Part shown: in pieces, positions 1-9,151 of the stretch
Numbering within the stretch: position 1 is the stretch's first letter
How the letters are laid out: each line of letters begins with the position of its first letter
Translations under genes and position numbers: made by a program
The notes under the pieces: generated by a model
The model's database searches: none
The model's input: the letters and a program-made list of their open reading frames with translations, nothing else
What the model was told of the DNA's origin: nothing
DNA from: Lachnospiraceae bacterium
GTDB lineage: Bacteria > Bacillota > Clostridia > Lachnospirales > Lachnospiraceae
Reading direction: 5' to 3'
DNA length: 64,000 nt
NCBI GenBank assembly: GCA_017938315.1
Contig: JAGBBV010000030.1
Span: 270,025 to 334,024, forward strand

Positions 1-43
1 TGGTAATCGATGCATGTAACGCATATACAGGAAAGCAGTGAAA

Positions 44-1531
44 ATGGAAATGAAAAAAGGAAAAGAGTGTAAATTTACATTTAGGAGTGTGGCATTTTTC
101 TTGACAATTGTATACATGGTAAGCTTGATTCCACTATTATGGATTAGTTTCTATAATTATCCCAGTGCAGATGATTATTCTATTGGAAGCAATTGCAGAC
201 AGATATGGGTACAAAGCCATAATATTTTTGCAGTGCTATGGGGCGGCGTTGTGCGTGCAGTGGAGGATTGGCTGAGTTGGATGGGGTATTTTACATCTAA
301 TTTTTTAATGGCAGTACCGCCAAGTACTTTCGGAGAAAGATGTTATGTTTTGACAGCGTGGATTATTCTTTTTGCCCTCAGCTTTTCTACATGCTATTTT
401 CTGAAGATGATTTTTGTAAAAGTATTTCACGCAGACAAATATGTAAGCCATAGTGTGAGTATGCTGATGCTGTTTGTTACGGTGCAGTGCATGGTGGGAA
501 GAGTGGAGGCTTTTTACTGGTATAGTGGGGCAGCCAATTATATGCTGGTTCACAGTATGAGTTTACTCTTTTATGGATTGCTGATTTCTTTACTATATGA
601 TAAAGGAAAAAAACGGATATCCAAGTTGACGATAGCATCTTTTCTGGGCTTTTTAGTTGGTGGTGGCAATCAAATGACAGCTTTAAATGTAGCAATTGTG
701 TTGTTTGTTGCTATAGGCTTAGGCATGTTGTTTAAGAAATGGAATGAACATAAAGGACTATTTATTCCCATTATATTGTTTTATATCGGGTTTGTATTAA
801 ATGTAGTAGCACCGGGAAATTGGGTACGTGCAGAAGGTGTAGGAGGCATGAATCCTATCAAGGCAGTGTTGGTTTCTTTTTACTATTGCCTTGATTATTG
901 CGTTGAAGAATGGTCCGGCTGGCCCATAGTTATTATGGTGGTAGCCCTTGTGCCGCTGTTTTGGAAAATGGTTTCAAAAACAGAATTCAAATTTTCATAT
1001 CCGCTGATAGTAGTAGTGTTTGGCTACTGTCTTGTGTCAGCCATGATGACGCCACCGTTATTTGCTGTTGGTAATATGGAAGCTGCAAGATTACAGGCAG
1101 TGACCTTTGCAATGTATCTGCTGGTACTCACGTTGTGTGAAGGATACGTGGTAGGATGGGTGCAGAAAAAAATGCAAAAAGAAAAGCCGGAAACTGTTGG
1201 AAAATTTTCGGTTAATGAAACTTGGTGCTTACTAAGCTGCCTATTATTTTTTGTGGCAGCGGCAGGCATAACAATTATACCGGAACCACATTATTTCACG
1301 GCATCTTCTGCGGTTGCGAGTTTGACCGATGGAAGTGCTAAAGAATATGGTGATGCACTGAAGGAACGTATGGTGCTTTACAACAGTGGACAAAAGGATA
1401 TTGTGGTACAACCTTTGCCCACACAGCCTAATCTTCTTTATTTTTCTGACATTAAGGAAGACGCAGGTGATTGGGAAAATGGGGGATTGTGCAGATATTA
1501 CGGGATAGATTCTGTAAGAGTGAAAAAATAA
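44..1531 (+). CDS. DUF6056-like polytopic membrane protein (putative GT-C glycosyltransferase)
   Basis: This protein of about 495 residues has roughly a dozen hydrophobic segments. An acidic pair (SADDYS) lies just after the first segment, where GT-C glycosyltransferases carry their acidic motif. It resembles the DUF6056 family, which is annotated only as putative membrane glycosyltransferases; I assign it from memory of the family. An AGGAAA about 9 bases upstream favours ATG at 44; an in-frame GTG at 38 and an ATG at 50 are alternatives. The C-terminal 90 residues are mostly hydrophilic and probably extracytoplasmic. A strong intrinsic terminator follows at 1552, so this gene ends its transcript. 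Transfer of a polyprenyl-phosphate-linked sugar to a surface polymer is an inference from family and context. The substrate is unknown. Confidence 0.7.
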   Translation: MEMKKGKECKFTFRSVAFFLTIVYMVSLIPLLWISFYNYPSADDYSIGSNCRQIWVQSHNIFAVLWGGVVRAVEDWLSWMGYFTSNFLMAVPPSTFGERCYVLTAWIILFALSFSTCYFLKMIFVKVFHADKYVSHSVSMLMLFVTVQCMVGRVEAFYWYSGAANYMLVHSMSLLFYGLLISLLYDKGKKRISKLTIASFLGFLVGGGNQMTALNVAIVLFVAIGLGMLFKKWNEHKGLFIPIILFYIGFVLNVVAPGNWVRAEGVGGMNPIKAVLVSFYYCLDYCVEEWSGWPIVIMVVALVPLFWKMVSKTEFKFSYPLIVVVFGYCLVSAMMTPPLFAVGNMEAARLQAVTFAMYLLVLTLCEGYVVGWVQKKMQKEKPETVGKFSVNETWCLLSCLLFFVAAAGITIIPEPHYFTASSAVASLTDGSAKEYGDALKERMVLYNSGQKDIVVQPLPTQPNLLYFSDIKEDAGDWENGGLCRYYGIDSVRVKK

Positions 1532-1551
1532 GTTAATAATTTCTTAATATT

Positions 1552-1583
1552 AAAAGCGGAACCTTTTAAATGGTTCCGCTTTT
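1552..1583 (+). terminator. Intrinsic terminator after the DUF6056-like gene
   Basis: A perfect 12-bp inverted repeat (AAAAGCGGAACC and GGTTCCGCTTTT) with an 8-base loop starts 20 bases after the stop codon. The right arm ends in a T run. This separates the first gene from the operon starting at 1740. Confidence 0.85.
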
Positions 1584-1739
1584 GTGTATACTATAAATAG
1601 TAATAGGCGGTAAAACCAAGCTTTTAAAGAAATGCGTATTCATTAAAGTTTGAAAATGATCTTTCTTGAAAATGCTTTTCGGTGAAAAGACAGGTGCGTG
1701 ATAGAAGAGCGGAAATAAAAGAATAGGGAGAAGAAATAA

Positions 1740-3140
1740 GTGTTTGTTTCATTCTATTTTCTTGTCTTTTTGGTGATAACGGTACTTCTTTTTTTTAGTG
1801 TTAAAAAAACATGGAGACCCCAAGTTCTTTTGGCGACAAGCTATTTTATTTGCGGCGCAATTTCTGCATATGCCTTAATTGCAATGCTTGGGGTAACAGT
1901 CATATCCTATTTTGTAGCCATAAAAATAGAAAAATATTTTGACGAGAAAAAGGACGGGGAAGCTAAGCTAATTTTGACGATAGCAGTCATTGGCACGCTG
2001 CTATTCCTTGTGAGATATAAATATACTCCGAATACTTTACAATTAATAGGAATCTCCTTTTATACATTTCAGGCAATTGCTTATATGGTAGATGTATATC
2101 GGAGAAAATACAAATCGGAGAAAAATTTTGTTTATTTGGCATTATTTTTTTCATTATTTGCAAAGCTTATAAGTGGACCTATAGAGCGTGGGGACAAGTT
2201 ATTACCTCAACTAAAGTGGCTGGAGAAGGTCCGTTTTGGAAATAGGGCAAGACTCTCTACAGCATTTACATATATGTTGTGGGGGTATTTTATGAAGATG
2301 GTAGTAGCTGATAGATTGGCTGTTACCGTAAATGCTATTTTCCATAGCCCACAATTCTTTGATAGTTTTTGGCTGTTTCTGGGGGCTTTTTTTTACACAA
2401 TCCAGATTTATTGTGATTTCGCAGGATATTCCTATATTGCTATAGGATGTGCCAGATTATTTGGAATTCATCTCACCCATAATTTTGAGACACCATATTG
2501 TTCAAAAAGTATAATAGAGTTTTGGAAATGTTGGCATATTTCTTTAAGCAGCTGGCTGAAGGAATATTTATATATTCCTTTAGGAGGAAACAAAAAAGGA
2601 GAACTTAGGAAGTATGGAAATCTTATAATTGTGTTTGTGCTTTGCGGCATTTGGCATGGTGTGGGTCTTAACTTTGTGGTATGGGGATTGATTCATGGAG
2701 TTTATTCGGTTATCAATCACATTTGGAGAAAATATCATAAGCAATCGCAGAAGTGTATTTGGGGGATTGTTTCATGGATAACGACCTTTACTTCTGTTAT
2801 GATAGCATGGATTTTTTTCAGGGCACCCGACTTAAAAAATGCAGGCATATACTTCTGGCGGATACTGACAGTAGGAATGAATGTAAACAGTATAAGAGAA
2901 GGTGCAATGCAACTTAATTTAAATGATGTAGAAATTGCTGTAATCGCAGTGGGAATTATTGTTGTGATGGTGATGGACTATATTTGTAATCGGAAGCAAA
3001 TCCATTTGCCGGAACTTATTCAACATAGAGGGAATGCAATGCGTTACTTGATTTTCTACTTGCTGATAATTGCTATTTTTGTCTTTGGCATATATGGACC
3101 GGGATATCATGCAGAACAGTTTATTTATATGCAATTTTAA
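1740..3140 (+). CDS. MBOAT family O-acyltransferase (AlgI/DltB-like)
   Basis: This membrane-bound O-acyltransferase has 466 residues, the usual length for AlgI-type proteins. It shows the family hallmarks: a central FAGYSYIAIG stretch, the FWKCWHISLSSWL block with the YLYIPLGGN loop, and the catalytic region IWHGVGLNF with His306, followed by a second His near 319 in GLIHG. About ten membrane segments are visible. The start is GTG at 1740 behind GGGAGAAGA. It is the first gene of a tightly spaced seven-gene operon, and the next gene is an SGNH-type partner, the usual pairing for extracytoplasmic O-acetylation of polysaccharide or teichoic acid. The acyl acceptor cannot be read from the sequence. 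A second, diverged MBOAT/SGNH pair lies at 23685-26255. Confidence 0.9.
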   Translation: MFVSFYFLVFLVITVLLFFSVKKTWRPQVLLATSYFICGAISAYALIAMLGVTVISYFVAIKIEKYFDEKKDGEAKLILTIAVIGTLLFLVRYKYTPNTLQLIGISFYTFQAIAYMVDVYRRKYKSEKNFVYLALFFSLFAKLISGPIERGDKLLPQLKWLEKVRFGNRARLSTAFTYMLWGYFMKMVVADRLAVTVNAIFHSPQFFDSFWLFLGAFFYTIQIYCDFAGYSYIAIGCARLFGIHLTHNFETPYCSKSIIEFWKCWHISLSSWLKEYLYIPLGGNKKGELRKYGNLIIVFVLCGIWHGVGLNFVVWGLIHGVYSVINHIWRKYHKQSQKCIWGIVSWITTFTSVMIAWIFFRAPDLKNAGIYFWRILTVGMNVNSIREGAMQLNLNDVEIAVIAVGIIVVMVMDYICNRKQIHLPELIQHRGNAMRYLIFYLLIIAIFVFGIYGPGYHAEQFIYMQF

Positions 3141-3151
3141 AAGGGAAAGCT

Positions 3152-4195
3152 ATGAGAAGTGAAAATAAAAAGCATTTGATACGAATAGGTGCAATTACTA
3201 TTTTTGCGGTTACAATATATATGTTGACAGCAGTGCTGGGATTCAAGTCACCTCACGGGATCAATCAATTGGAAGGATTATATAAACAACCAAAAGGAAC
3301 AATAGATGTAGTGTTCATGGGAACGAGCCACATACACTGTGGTGTCAATACCGGGCTGCTATGGGAAAAGTACGGAATGGCTTCTTATGATTACAGCGGT
3401 GCAGAACAACCGCTTTGGATGACATACCATTATTTAAAGGAATTGTATAAATATCAGTCGCCTGAAGTAGTGGTAATCGATTTGTTTGCACCTGCAAGGA
3501 TTAAGGAGGATTATCAGTATACATGGATGAATGAGAATATCCATGGCATGCGTTTTTCGCTAAATAAGCTTCAGATGATGTTTGCCAGTATGGAGCCACA
3601 TATGATTAGTAAATATTTTCCATCATTTGCCTCTTATCACAGTAGATATGATGATTTGGAAAAAGGGGATTTTAACGATTTTTTTTGGAATGACCATGAG
3701 CAAATTGCTTTTAAAGGATATACTCCTTATTTTAAAAAGGAACCACAGGACAAACCTGAAATAGAGACAACTGAGCAGGGTGGTTTAACAGAAAAATCTG
3801 AGAAGTATTTACGGAAAATAATAAAATATACAAAGGAACAGGGGAGTGAACTTGCATTTATAGTAGTTCCATATATTATGACAGAAAGTGATAAAGAAAC
3901 ATATAATGAGATTTGCCGGATTGCGAGAGAAGAAGATGTTTTTTTTGTGGATTATAATGAGTGCTATAAAGAAATAGGGTTGGATTTTGCGAATGATTTT
4001 AATGATAATTCACACTTGAATTACTGGGGAAGCTGTAAATTTACATCATTCTTAGGAGAAAATTTGAGAGCTAATTTCCATATTTCAAACAAAGCCGGAT
4101 GGGAAGGCTATGAATCGTGGGATGAGAATACAAAGCTAATTTTAGAAGAATTGGAGATTTGGAAAGAAGAAACCTTTTCAAATCTCCTATTTTGA
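3152..4195 (+). CDS. SGNH/DltD-like partner of the MBOAT acyltransferase
   Basis: This 347-residue protein has an N-terminal membrane anchor (about residues 11-30) and an extracytoplasmic SGNH-like domain. Block I reads GTSHIHCG with the likely nucleophile Ser59. The C-terminal block reads DNSHLN, with Asp285 and His288 spaced as in the catalytic Asp-x-x-His. It starts 11 bases after the MBOAT gene, the standard AlgI/AlgJ or DltB/DltD arrangement. In that scheme the MBOAT protein moves an acyl group across the membrane and the SGNH protein places it on the glycan. All three catalytic positions appear intact, so it should be active. The acceptor polymer is not identified. Confidence 0.82.
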   Translation: MRSENKKHLIRIGAITIFAVTIYMLTAVLGFKSPHGINQLEGLYKQPKGTIDVVFMGTSHIHCGVNTGLLWEKYGMASYDYSGAEQPLWMTYHYLKELYKYQSPEVVVIDLFAPARIKEDYQYTWMNENIHGMRFSLNKLQMMFASMEPHMISKYFPSFASYHSRYDDLEKGDFNDFFWNDHEQIAFKGYTPYFKKEPQDKPEIETTEQGGLTEKSEKYLRKIIKYTKEQGSELAFIVVPYIMTESDKETYNEICRIAREEDVFFVDYNECYKEIGLDFANDFNDNSHLNYWGSCKFTSFLGENLRANFHISNKAGWEGYESWDENTKLILEELEIWKEETFSNLLF

Positions 4196-4238
4196 TGTAC
4201 AATTTTAAGGATGGGGTAAAGTTTGAAAAGGATTATAT

Positions 4239-5795
4239 ATGAAGAAATTAAAATTATTTGTAATAATAATGTCATGCTTATTTTTGGTGGTATATTTAAA
4301 CTATAATAAATTGGAGAATAGCCTTAATCATACAGTGATGGACACCAAAGTGCTGTCGCCGGAAGAAATAGAATTGAGGCTGGAAACAAAGGAAAAAACA
4401 TTTATTTGGCCTGAGATTACCATAAATGGCGGTAGGGTTCCGTATGATTTAGATTTAAATATGTTACTGATTCCGCAGAGTATGGCAGAAAGTGAAATGA
4501 CAGGTACACTAAGCGTGCCGGACGGAGAATTATTTTTTGCAGCAGACGAAGCACTTGAGGACAAGCAAAGTGCATTAAGCGAAAACAAACGTTTTTCTCT
4601 ATATTGGGTTAGGGATAATATTTGCTTTGAGTATAATGTATACTTTACGGGAATGCCTGTCATGTGGATGATAACGGAAAGCGTTGATGAGCTGGAAGTT
4701 TCACACGGAACAGTTGAAATTTATGACCCATATCATAGTAATTTGCAGGTGCAGAAATCTGCTTGTAACTGGCATCGGCGTGGTGCCACCACATTGCAAT
4801 ATGAAAAATCCAGTTATCGGTTGACACTAACAGAACAAAAGTTATCCTTGCTTGGTATGAGGAAGGATGATGATTGGATGATGCATGCATTGTATGATGA
4901 TGATGGTTTGATTCACAATAAATTGTCATATGAAGTATGGCAGAAAATAGCTAGCACAAATAACGTACCTAATGATGAAGGCATTTCCATGGAGTATGTG
5001 GAAGTGTTCAAAGATGGTTATTATCAAGGTGTATATGGAATCTCGGAAAGAATTGACGAAAAAGAACTGGGTTTGAATGAGAAGGACATTCTTTATAAAT
5101 GCAAGTGGGACAGAGAACCTACAGAAGATGATTTCTACAGCGAACTTACAGAGGAAATGACTCCGTCTTTTGAGTGGAAGTATCCTGATAATTTCCAGAT
5201 GGAGAATTGGGAACCACTTAGGAAATGGACAGATTTTTATTGCATGGGAGAACTAAATGATTATGAATCAGGAAAAGCTCTTTTAAATATGCAAAATGCG
5301 ATTGACTATAACATATTTAATTTGTTAATCTGTGGCATGGACAACACTATGAAAAATATATATTTCTGGGCAGATTATCAAGGAGATGGGACCTATCGCT
5401 TTATCAAAATACCTTGGGATTTAAATATGACATGGGGCAATTCATGGATTGATGATATCACCTATAAGTTCAATAAGTATCAGGAGAAGACTTTGAATAA
5501 CCAGTGGGGGTGGACAAATGATATGGATACTTTGTATCAAGCAAACCCCGGAGAAATCGGAGAACTACTCAAAGTGCGCTGGCAGGAACTGCGACAGGAT
5601 GTTCTTACAAAAGAAGTATTATATAGTTTGGCAGACGCGGAATTTTCATATTTACATGGTTCCGGTGCATATGCAAGAAATTATCAAAAATGGCCGGCTG
5701 AAACTGATTATTGGTTAGATAACTATATCTATGAATATATTGATAAAAAAATTGATTATTTAGATGAATACTTCGGACAGATGGGAGAGCCATAA
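4239..5795 (+). CDS. CotH-type secreted/membrane-anchored protein kinase-like protein
   Basis: This 518-residue protein has one N-terminal membrane segment (about residues 4-22). Its C-terminal two thirds match the CotH kinase fold seen in spore-coat and secreted kinases. Visible marks are YEKSSYRLTL with a candidate ATP-binding Lys, the VEVFKDGYYQGVYGISERI block, a catalytic-loop-like D368-N-T-M-K-N373, and PWDLNMTWG with Asp394 as candidate metal ligand. Residues 90-190 look like an extra beta-rich module. CotH family members phosphorylate exported proteins. The stop codon overlaps the start of the VTC-domain gene by one base, which implies coupled translation. The CotH-VTC-DUF4956 order recurs in many bacteria as I recall it. 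Substrate and exact role are unknown; outward orientation is inferred from the single N-terminal anchor. Confidence 0.8.
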   Translation: MKKLKLFVIIMSCLFLVVYLNYNKLENSLNHTVMDTKVLSPEEIELRLETKEKTFIWPEITINGGRVPYDLDLNMLLIPQSMAESEMTGTLSVPDGELFFAADEALEDKQSALSENKRFSLYWVRDNICFEYNVYFTGMPVMWMITESVDELEVSHGTVEIYDPYHSNLQVQKSACNWHRRGATTLQYEKSSYRLTLTEQKLSLLGMRKDDDWMMHALYDDDGLIHNKLSYEVWQKIASTNNVPNDEGISMEYVEVFKDGYYQGVYGISERIDEKELGLNEKDILYKCKWDREPTEDDFYSELTEEMTPSFEWKYPDNFQMENWEPLRKWTDFYCMGELNDYESGKALLNMQNAIDYNIFNLLICGMDNTMKNIYFWADYQGDGTYRFIKIPWDLNMTWGNSWIDDITYKFNKYQEKTLNNQWGWTNDMDTLYQANPGEIGELLKVRWQELRQDVLTKEVLYSLADAEFSYLHGSGAYARNYQKWPAETDYWLDNYIYEYIDKKIDYLDEYFGQMGEP

Positions 5796-6478
5796 TGAAT
5801 TACAGACATGAATTAAAATTTATAGTGTCTGACCTGGAACTAAATATTTTAAAATATCGGTTGATGCCTTTAATGCATGAAGACAGACACCAAAAAGGTG
5901 GCGTATATAACATCAGAAGTTTGTATTTTGATGACTTCTATGATACGTGTATGCATGAAAATGAAGACGGAATAGATAATCGAAAAAAATACCGGATTCG
6001 TATTTACAATGGAAGTGACCATGTCATTAAGCTGGAGAAGAAAATAAAAGTCCGGGGAATGACGAGAAAGATAAGCACCGGTATTGATAAAGAAAAGTGT
6101 TTGACCTACATGAAAGGGGAAACGCTTATTCCAAACAAAGACAGCACGGATTTAGAAAGAGAATTTTATGCTGAAATCAAAATGAATGGTATGCATCCTG
6201 TGAGCATTGTGGAGTATGAGCGAACCGCGTTTGTGGACTTTAGAGGAAATACAAGAATTACTTTTGACAGGAACATCAGTGGAAGTGAAAAGATTGCTTC
6301 TTTTTTTGATAAGCCGGTACTGACACCGTTATTACCAAAGGGAAAACATATTTTAGAAGTAAAATATGATGAATTGATTCCTGAATATTTATTACAGGTG
6401 CTAGATATTGGAAGTCTACAGAGAACTGCCTTTTCAAAATATTATTTATCACGAAATTATCAAAATACTTGGAAATAA
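5795..6478 (+). CDS. VTC-domain protein (putative polyphosphate polymerase)
   Basis: This soluble protein of 227 residues consists almost entirely of a VTC domain, the catalytic tunnel fold of yeast Vtc4. The expected basic and acidic tunnel pattern is present: YRHELKF at the start, IRSLYFDD, an R-x-R strand (KKYRIRIY), the KLEKKIKVRG strand, VEYER, and LEVKYD near the end. Because these charged positions are kept, an active ATP-dependent polyphosphate polymerase is plausible. It has no signal peptide or membrane segment, so it should act in the cytoplasm, perhaps docked on the DUF4956 membrane protein encoded 13 bases downstream. It starts inside the stop codon of the CotH-like gene. Bacterial VTC proteins beside CotH and DUF4956 are known as a neighbourhood but their joint function is not settled. 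Confidence 0.85.
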   Translation: MNYRHELKFIVSDLELNILKYRLMPLMHEDRHQKGGVYNIRSLYFDDFYDTCMHENEDGIDNRKKYRIRIYNGSDHVIKLEKKIKVRGMTRKISTGIDKEKCLTYMKGETLIPNKDSTDLEREFYAEIKMNGMHPVSIVEYERTAFVDFRGNTRITFDRNISGSEKIASFFDKPVLTPLLPKGKHILEVKYDELIPEYLLQVLDIGSLQRTAFSKYYLSRNYQNTWK

Positions 6479-6491
6479 GGGAGGAGAATAA

Positions 6492-7166
6492 ATGAATTTC
6501 GGAGATGTAATTAAGAAGTCTGTGTTGGAAGGTTTTACATATTCAGACTTATCTACTACTAAAATTTTAACGACTTTGCTTATAACGTTTGCCATAGCAG
6601 TGTACATTTTCTGTGTATATAAGTTAGTCACAAAAAGTGCTTTCTATTTCAAAAGCTTTAATGTATCAATGGCTATTATTTCTGTGGTTACTGCAGGAAT
6701 TATTTTGGCGATGCAATCCAGTATTGTGATTTCCCTTGGTATGGTTGGTGCGCTTTCTATTGTAAGATTCCGTACAGCTATTAAAGACCCTATGGATTTG
6801 TTGTTTCTGTTTTGGTCTATTGGAACAGGCATCATTTGTGGGGCGGGATTATATAAGATTGCTGTAATCCTGGCAGTTCTTATAACAGTAGGAATCTTAA
6901 TTTTAGACCTGTTCCCTATTAGAATGAGTCCATATTTACTGATAATAAATGCTTCTTCTAAAGAAACTGAAAGCGAAATCAAAGATACTTTAAAAGAGAT
7001 GAAAGTGGGATATAAATTGAAATCAAAAAATATCACCAAAGAAGGGATGGACCTCATCTTAGAAGTAAAAACAAAACAGGAAACAGAAGTTGTGGATGCT
7101 ATTTCCGAGATGGAAGGTATTGTAGCAGTTTCTTTGCTCGCACATGATGGAGAGATAAAAGGTTAG
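6492..7166 (+). CDS. DUF4956 membrane protein
   Basis: This 224-residue protein has about four N-terminal membrane helices followed by a cytoplasmic alpha/beta tail of about 80 residues. The most characteristic stretch is the loop and helix around GALSIVRFRTAIKDP, continuing into LLFLFWSIGTG, which is the signature of the DUF4956 family. The family has no established biochemical role; it is typically encoded next to VTC-domain and CotH genes, as here. A good AGGGAGGAG site precedes the ATG. A channel, flippase or membrane platform for the product of the VTC enzyme is a reasonable inference but is not shown by sequence. Confidence 0.85.
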   Translation: MNFGDVIKKSVLEGFTYSDLSTTKILTTLLITFAIAVYIFCVYKLVTKSAFYFKSFNVSMAIISVVTAGIILAMQSSIVISLGMVGALSIVRFRTAIKDPMDLLFLFWSIGTGIICGAGLYKIAVILAVLITVGILILDLFPIRMSPYLLIINASSKETESEIKDTLKEMKVGYKLKSKNITKEGMDLILEVKTKQETEVVDAISEMEGIVAVSLLAHDGEIKG

Positions 7167-7176
7167 AGGAGTAACA

Positions 7177-9126
7177 ATGACAAAAACAGGAAAAAGTGTT
7201 TGTTGTGGAAGTATAGTATTTGCGTTATTTGCAATGATGCGTAACTTCATAGCGGTGAGCAATATGTTATTCTATTTGATGGCATGTGTATTTTTTGTCT
7301 TAGGCACATTGATGACATATTTGTTTTTGGATTCGAAAGGTAGAGAAAATAGAGCACTGGGAAATACGCTGTGGTCTGTATTGCCGATAGTAACATTGAT
7401 TGTTTGGATGATTTTATTTTTTATAAACGAGACAGATATAGCACCGGAACAGTCTTTGGATTCAAAAGCGTTGATTCGAAATTATTTTTCTTTTCCCCTA
7501 TGGTTTACGATAACAGCGGTAGGAGTGTTGATTTGCCTGTTTCTATTGCGGAATCAGCCGAAAGACGAAACAAGAAGAATTAGAACAGCAATACGTGTGA
7601 TTATTTCAATACTTTTTACACTGGGAACAGCGGTTCAGTTTTACGCGCCAAATATTTTCATGGATGTGCAAGGTGGGACTTATCACAGTCATGCCTATAC
7701 AAACAGCATTATTAACACATGCTGGTTAATACCATATAGTGAACACAACCAGGCTCTTTATGGACATTATGGCATTCTTTTTATGCCTGCGCTGAAGGCA
7801 TTGCATAGCATTCTGGGAATAGATTATTTGACAGGAATCTTTCTGGTAAGTGCTATTATTGCCGGTGTTTCCATACTTTTGTTTGCATGGGTGTTAAACT
7901 ACTTTGCAAAGAATGAAATTATTTTTTATTTGGGCATATTTTCCATAGGTGAATATTATTTTATGCTGATGCAAGGCGGAGTATTTTTGCAAGTACACCC
8001 TCATCGCATGATTTTTCCGATAATTATGGCAGCACTAGCCTTGTGGGAATATAGAAAGGCGAAAAAATATAATGTTTTGGCCATTTTGCTTATTGCATTA
8101 TCAATTGTCTGGTCGACGGAAGTAGGACTTGTTATAATGGTTGCATTTGCACTTTACCGATGGGTGCAAGGTATAATGGACGGAAAACGGTTTTTGCCGG
8201 CCAAAATATTAAAATTATTGCCTCAAATATTGTTTTTTATAGTTGTTCCTTTTGTGATATCATATATAATTGTAAATGGATATAATATTGCAGTAGGCGG
8301 TGAGTTGCTAGATATAAAAGAATTTTTATTTCCGCTTATTTCTGAACGGGGATATATAAGTGATATAGAACTTCCACTTCCTGATGTTACGCACGCATGG
8401 ATTGGTACGTCAATACTGTTTTTGGGAACCGTGTGGGTAGCAGCACGTCCTATATTATTTCCCCGAGAAAATGAAAATCCAAAGGACAGACCTTTTTATT
8501 TTCTGCTGGGTGTTATGAGCCTGGGATTGATGCTCTATTACATTAACCGTCCTGTGGAAGGAAGTTTGTTTATCATTATGTATTTTATGCTTATTATGCA
8601 AGTTATTATTTTGCAGAAAGCACAGAATAAATATATGGCATGGAAACAAAACAAAGAACCAATTTTTGCAGGACAAAATACATTTGTTTTTCTTGCATTG
8701 AGAGTAATTACTACGTTAATATTATTTGTAATGACATTTGATTCCTTGTATTCTATGCCCAAGGCCTGGAAAGCGTCAGCAGAAACAATTTGGAGAAGAG
8801 ATGAACTGAAAGCATTTGCGGAACAAATTTATGTGGAGATTCCGCCCGATGCCGTGTCATTTGGAGAAGGAGTGCCGGAACTGTTGTCAATGGTGGATAG
8901 AGATACGCACCTTCATACAACAGAATGGTCATATCGTAATATGCCGTTTGATACAATGAAAGAAATACGATATAGTATAGATGATGAAAAATGGCTGTTT
9001 TGCTCACAGGAAAGTTTATATTACTTCCAATTGGAATGTCCGGGATTAACAGATCATTATAATTTACACGGCATGCTTGAATATGATAGCAGACAGTTCG
9101 CACTATGGGAAAGAATAGAAGAATAA
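7177..9126 (+). CDS. Large polytopic membrane protein, GT-C-like
   Basis: This 649-residue protein has about 13 hydrophobic segments and a hydrophilic C-terminal tail of about 110 residues. After the fourth or fifth segment comes a long polar loop (GTYHSHAYTNSIIN, then HNQALYGHYGIL) that recalls the first extracytoplasmic loop of GT-C glycosyltransferases, but I cannot name a family. It starts 10 bases after the DUF4956 gene behind a GAGG site and precedes a radical SAM gene, so it belongs to the same operon. A polymerase or glycosyltransferase acting outside the membrane is possible; so is a transporter. Function unknown. Confidence 0.65.
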   Translation: MTKTGKSVCCGSIVFALFAMMRNFIAVSNMLFYLMACVFFVLGTLMTYLFLDSKGRENRALGNTLWSVLPIVTLIVWMILFFINETDIAPEQSLDSKALIRNYFSFPLWFTITAVGVLICLFLLRNQPKDETRRIRTAIRVIISILFTLGTAVQFYAPNIFMDVQGGTYHSHAYTNSIINTCWLIPYSEHNQALYGHYGILFMPALKALHSILGIDYLTGIFLVSAIIAGVSILLFAWVLNYFAKNEIIFYLGIFSIGEYYFMLMQGGVFLQVHPHRMIFPIIMAALALWEYRKAKKYNVLAILLIALSIVWSTEVGLVIMVAFALYRWVQGIMDGKRFLPAKILKLLPQILFFIVVPFVISYIIVNGYNIAVGGELLDIKEFLFPLISERGYISDIELPLPDVTHAWIGTSILFLGTVWVAARPILFPRENENPKDRPFYFLLGVMSLGLMLYYINRPVEGSLFIIMYFMLIMQVIILQKAQNKYMAWKQNKEPIFAGQNTFVFLALRVITTLILFVMTFDSLYSMPKAWKASAETIWRRDELKAFAEQIYVEIPPDAVSFGEGVPELLSMVDRDTHLHTTEWSYRNMPFDTMKEIRYSIDDEKWLFCSQESLYYFQLECPGLTDHYNLHGMLEYDSRQFALWERIEE

Positions 9127-9151
9127 AATATCGGATAAAAGGAGATTAAAT

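Noticed and set aside
1-41. Open frame of 12 codons ending at TGA (39-41), overlapping the first gene
   Set aside because: It could be the tail of an upstream gene, but 12 codons are too few to support a call.
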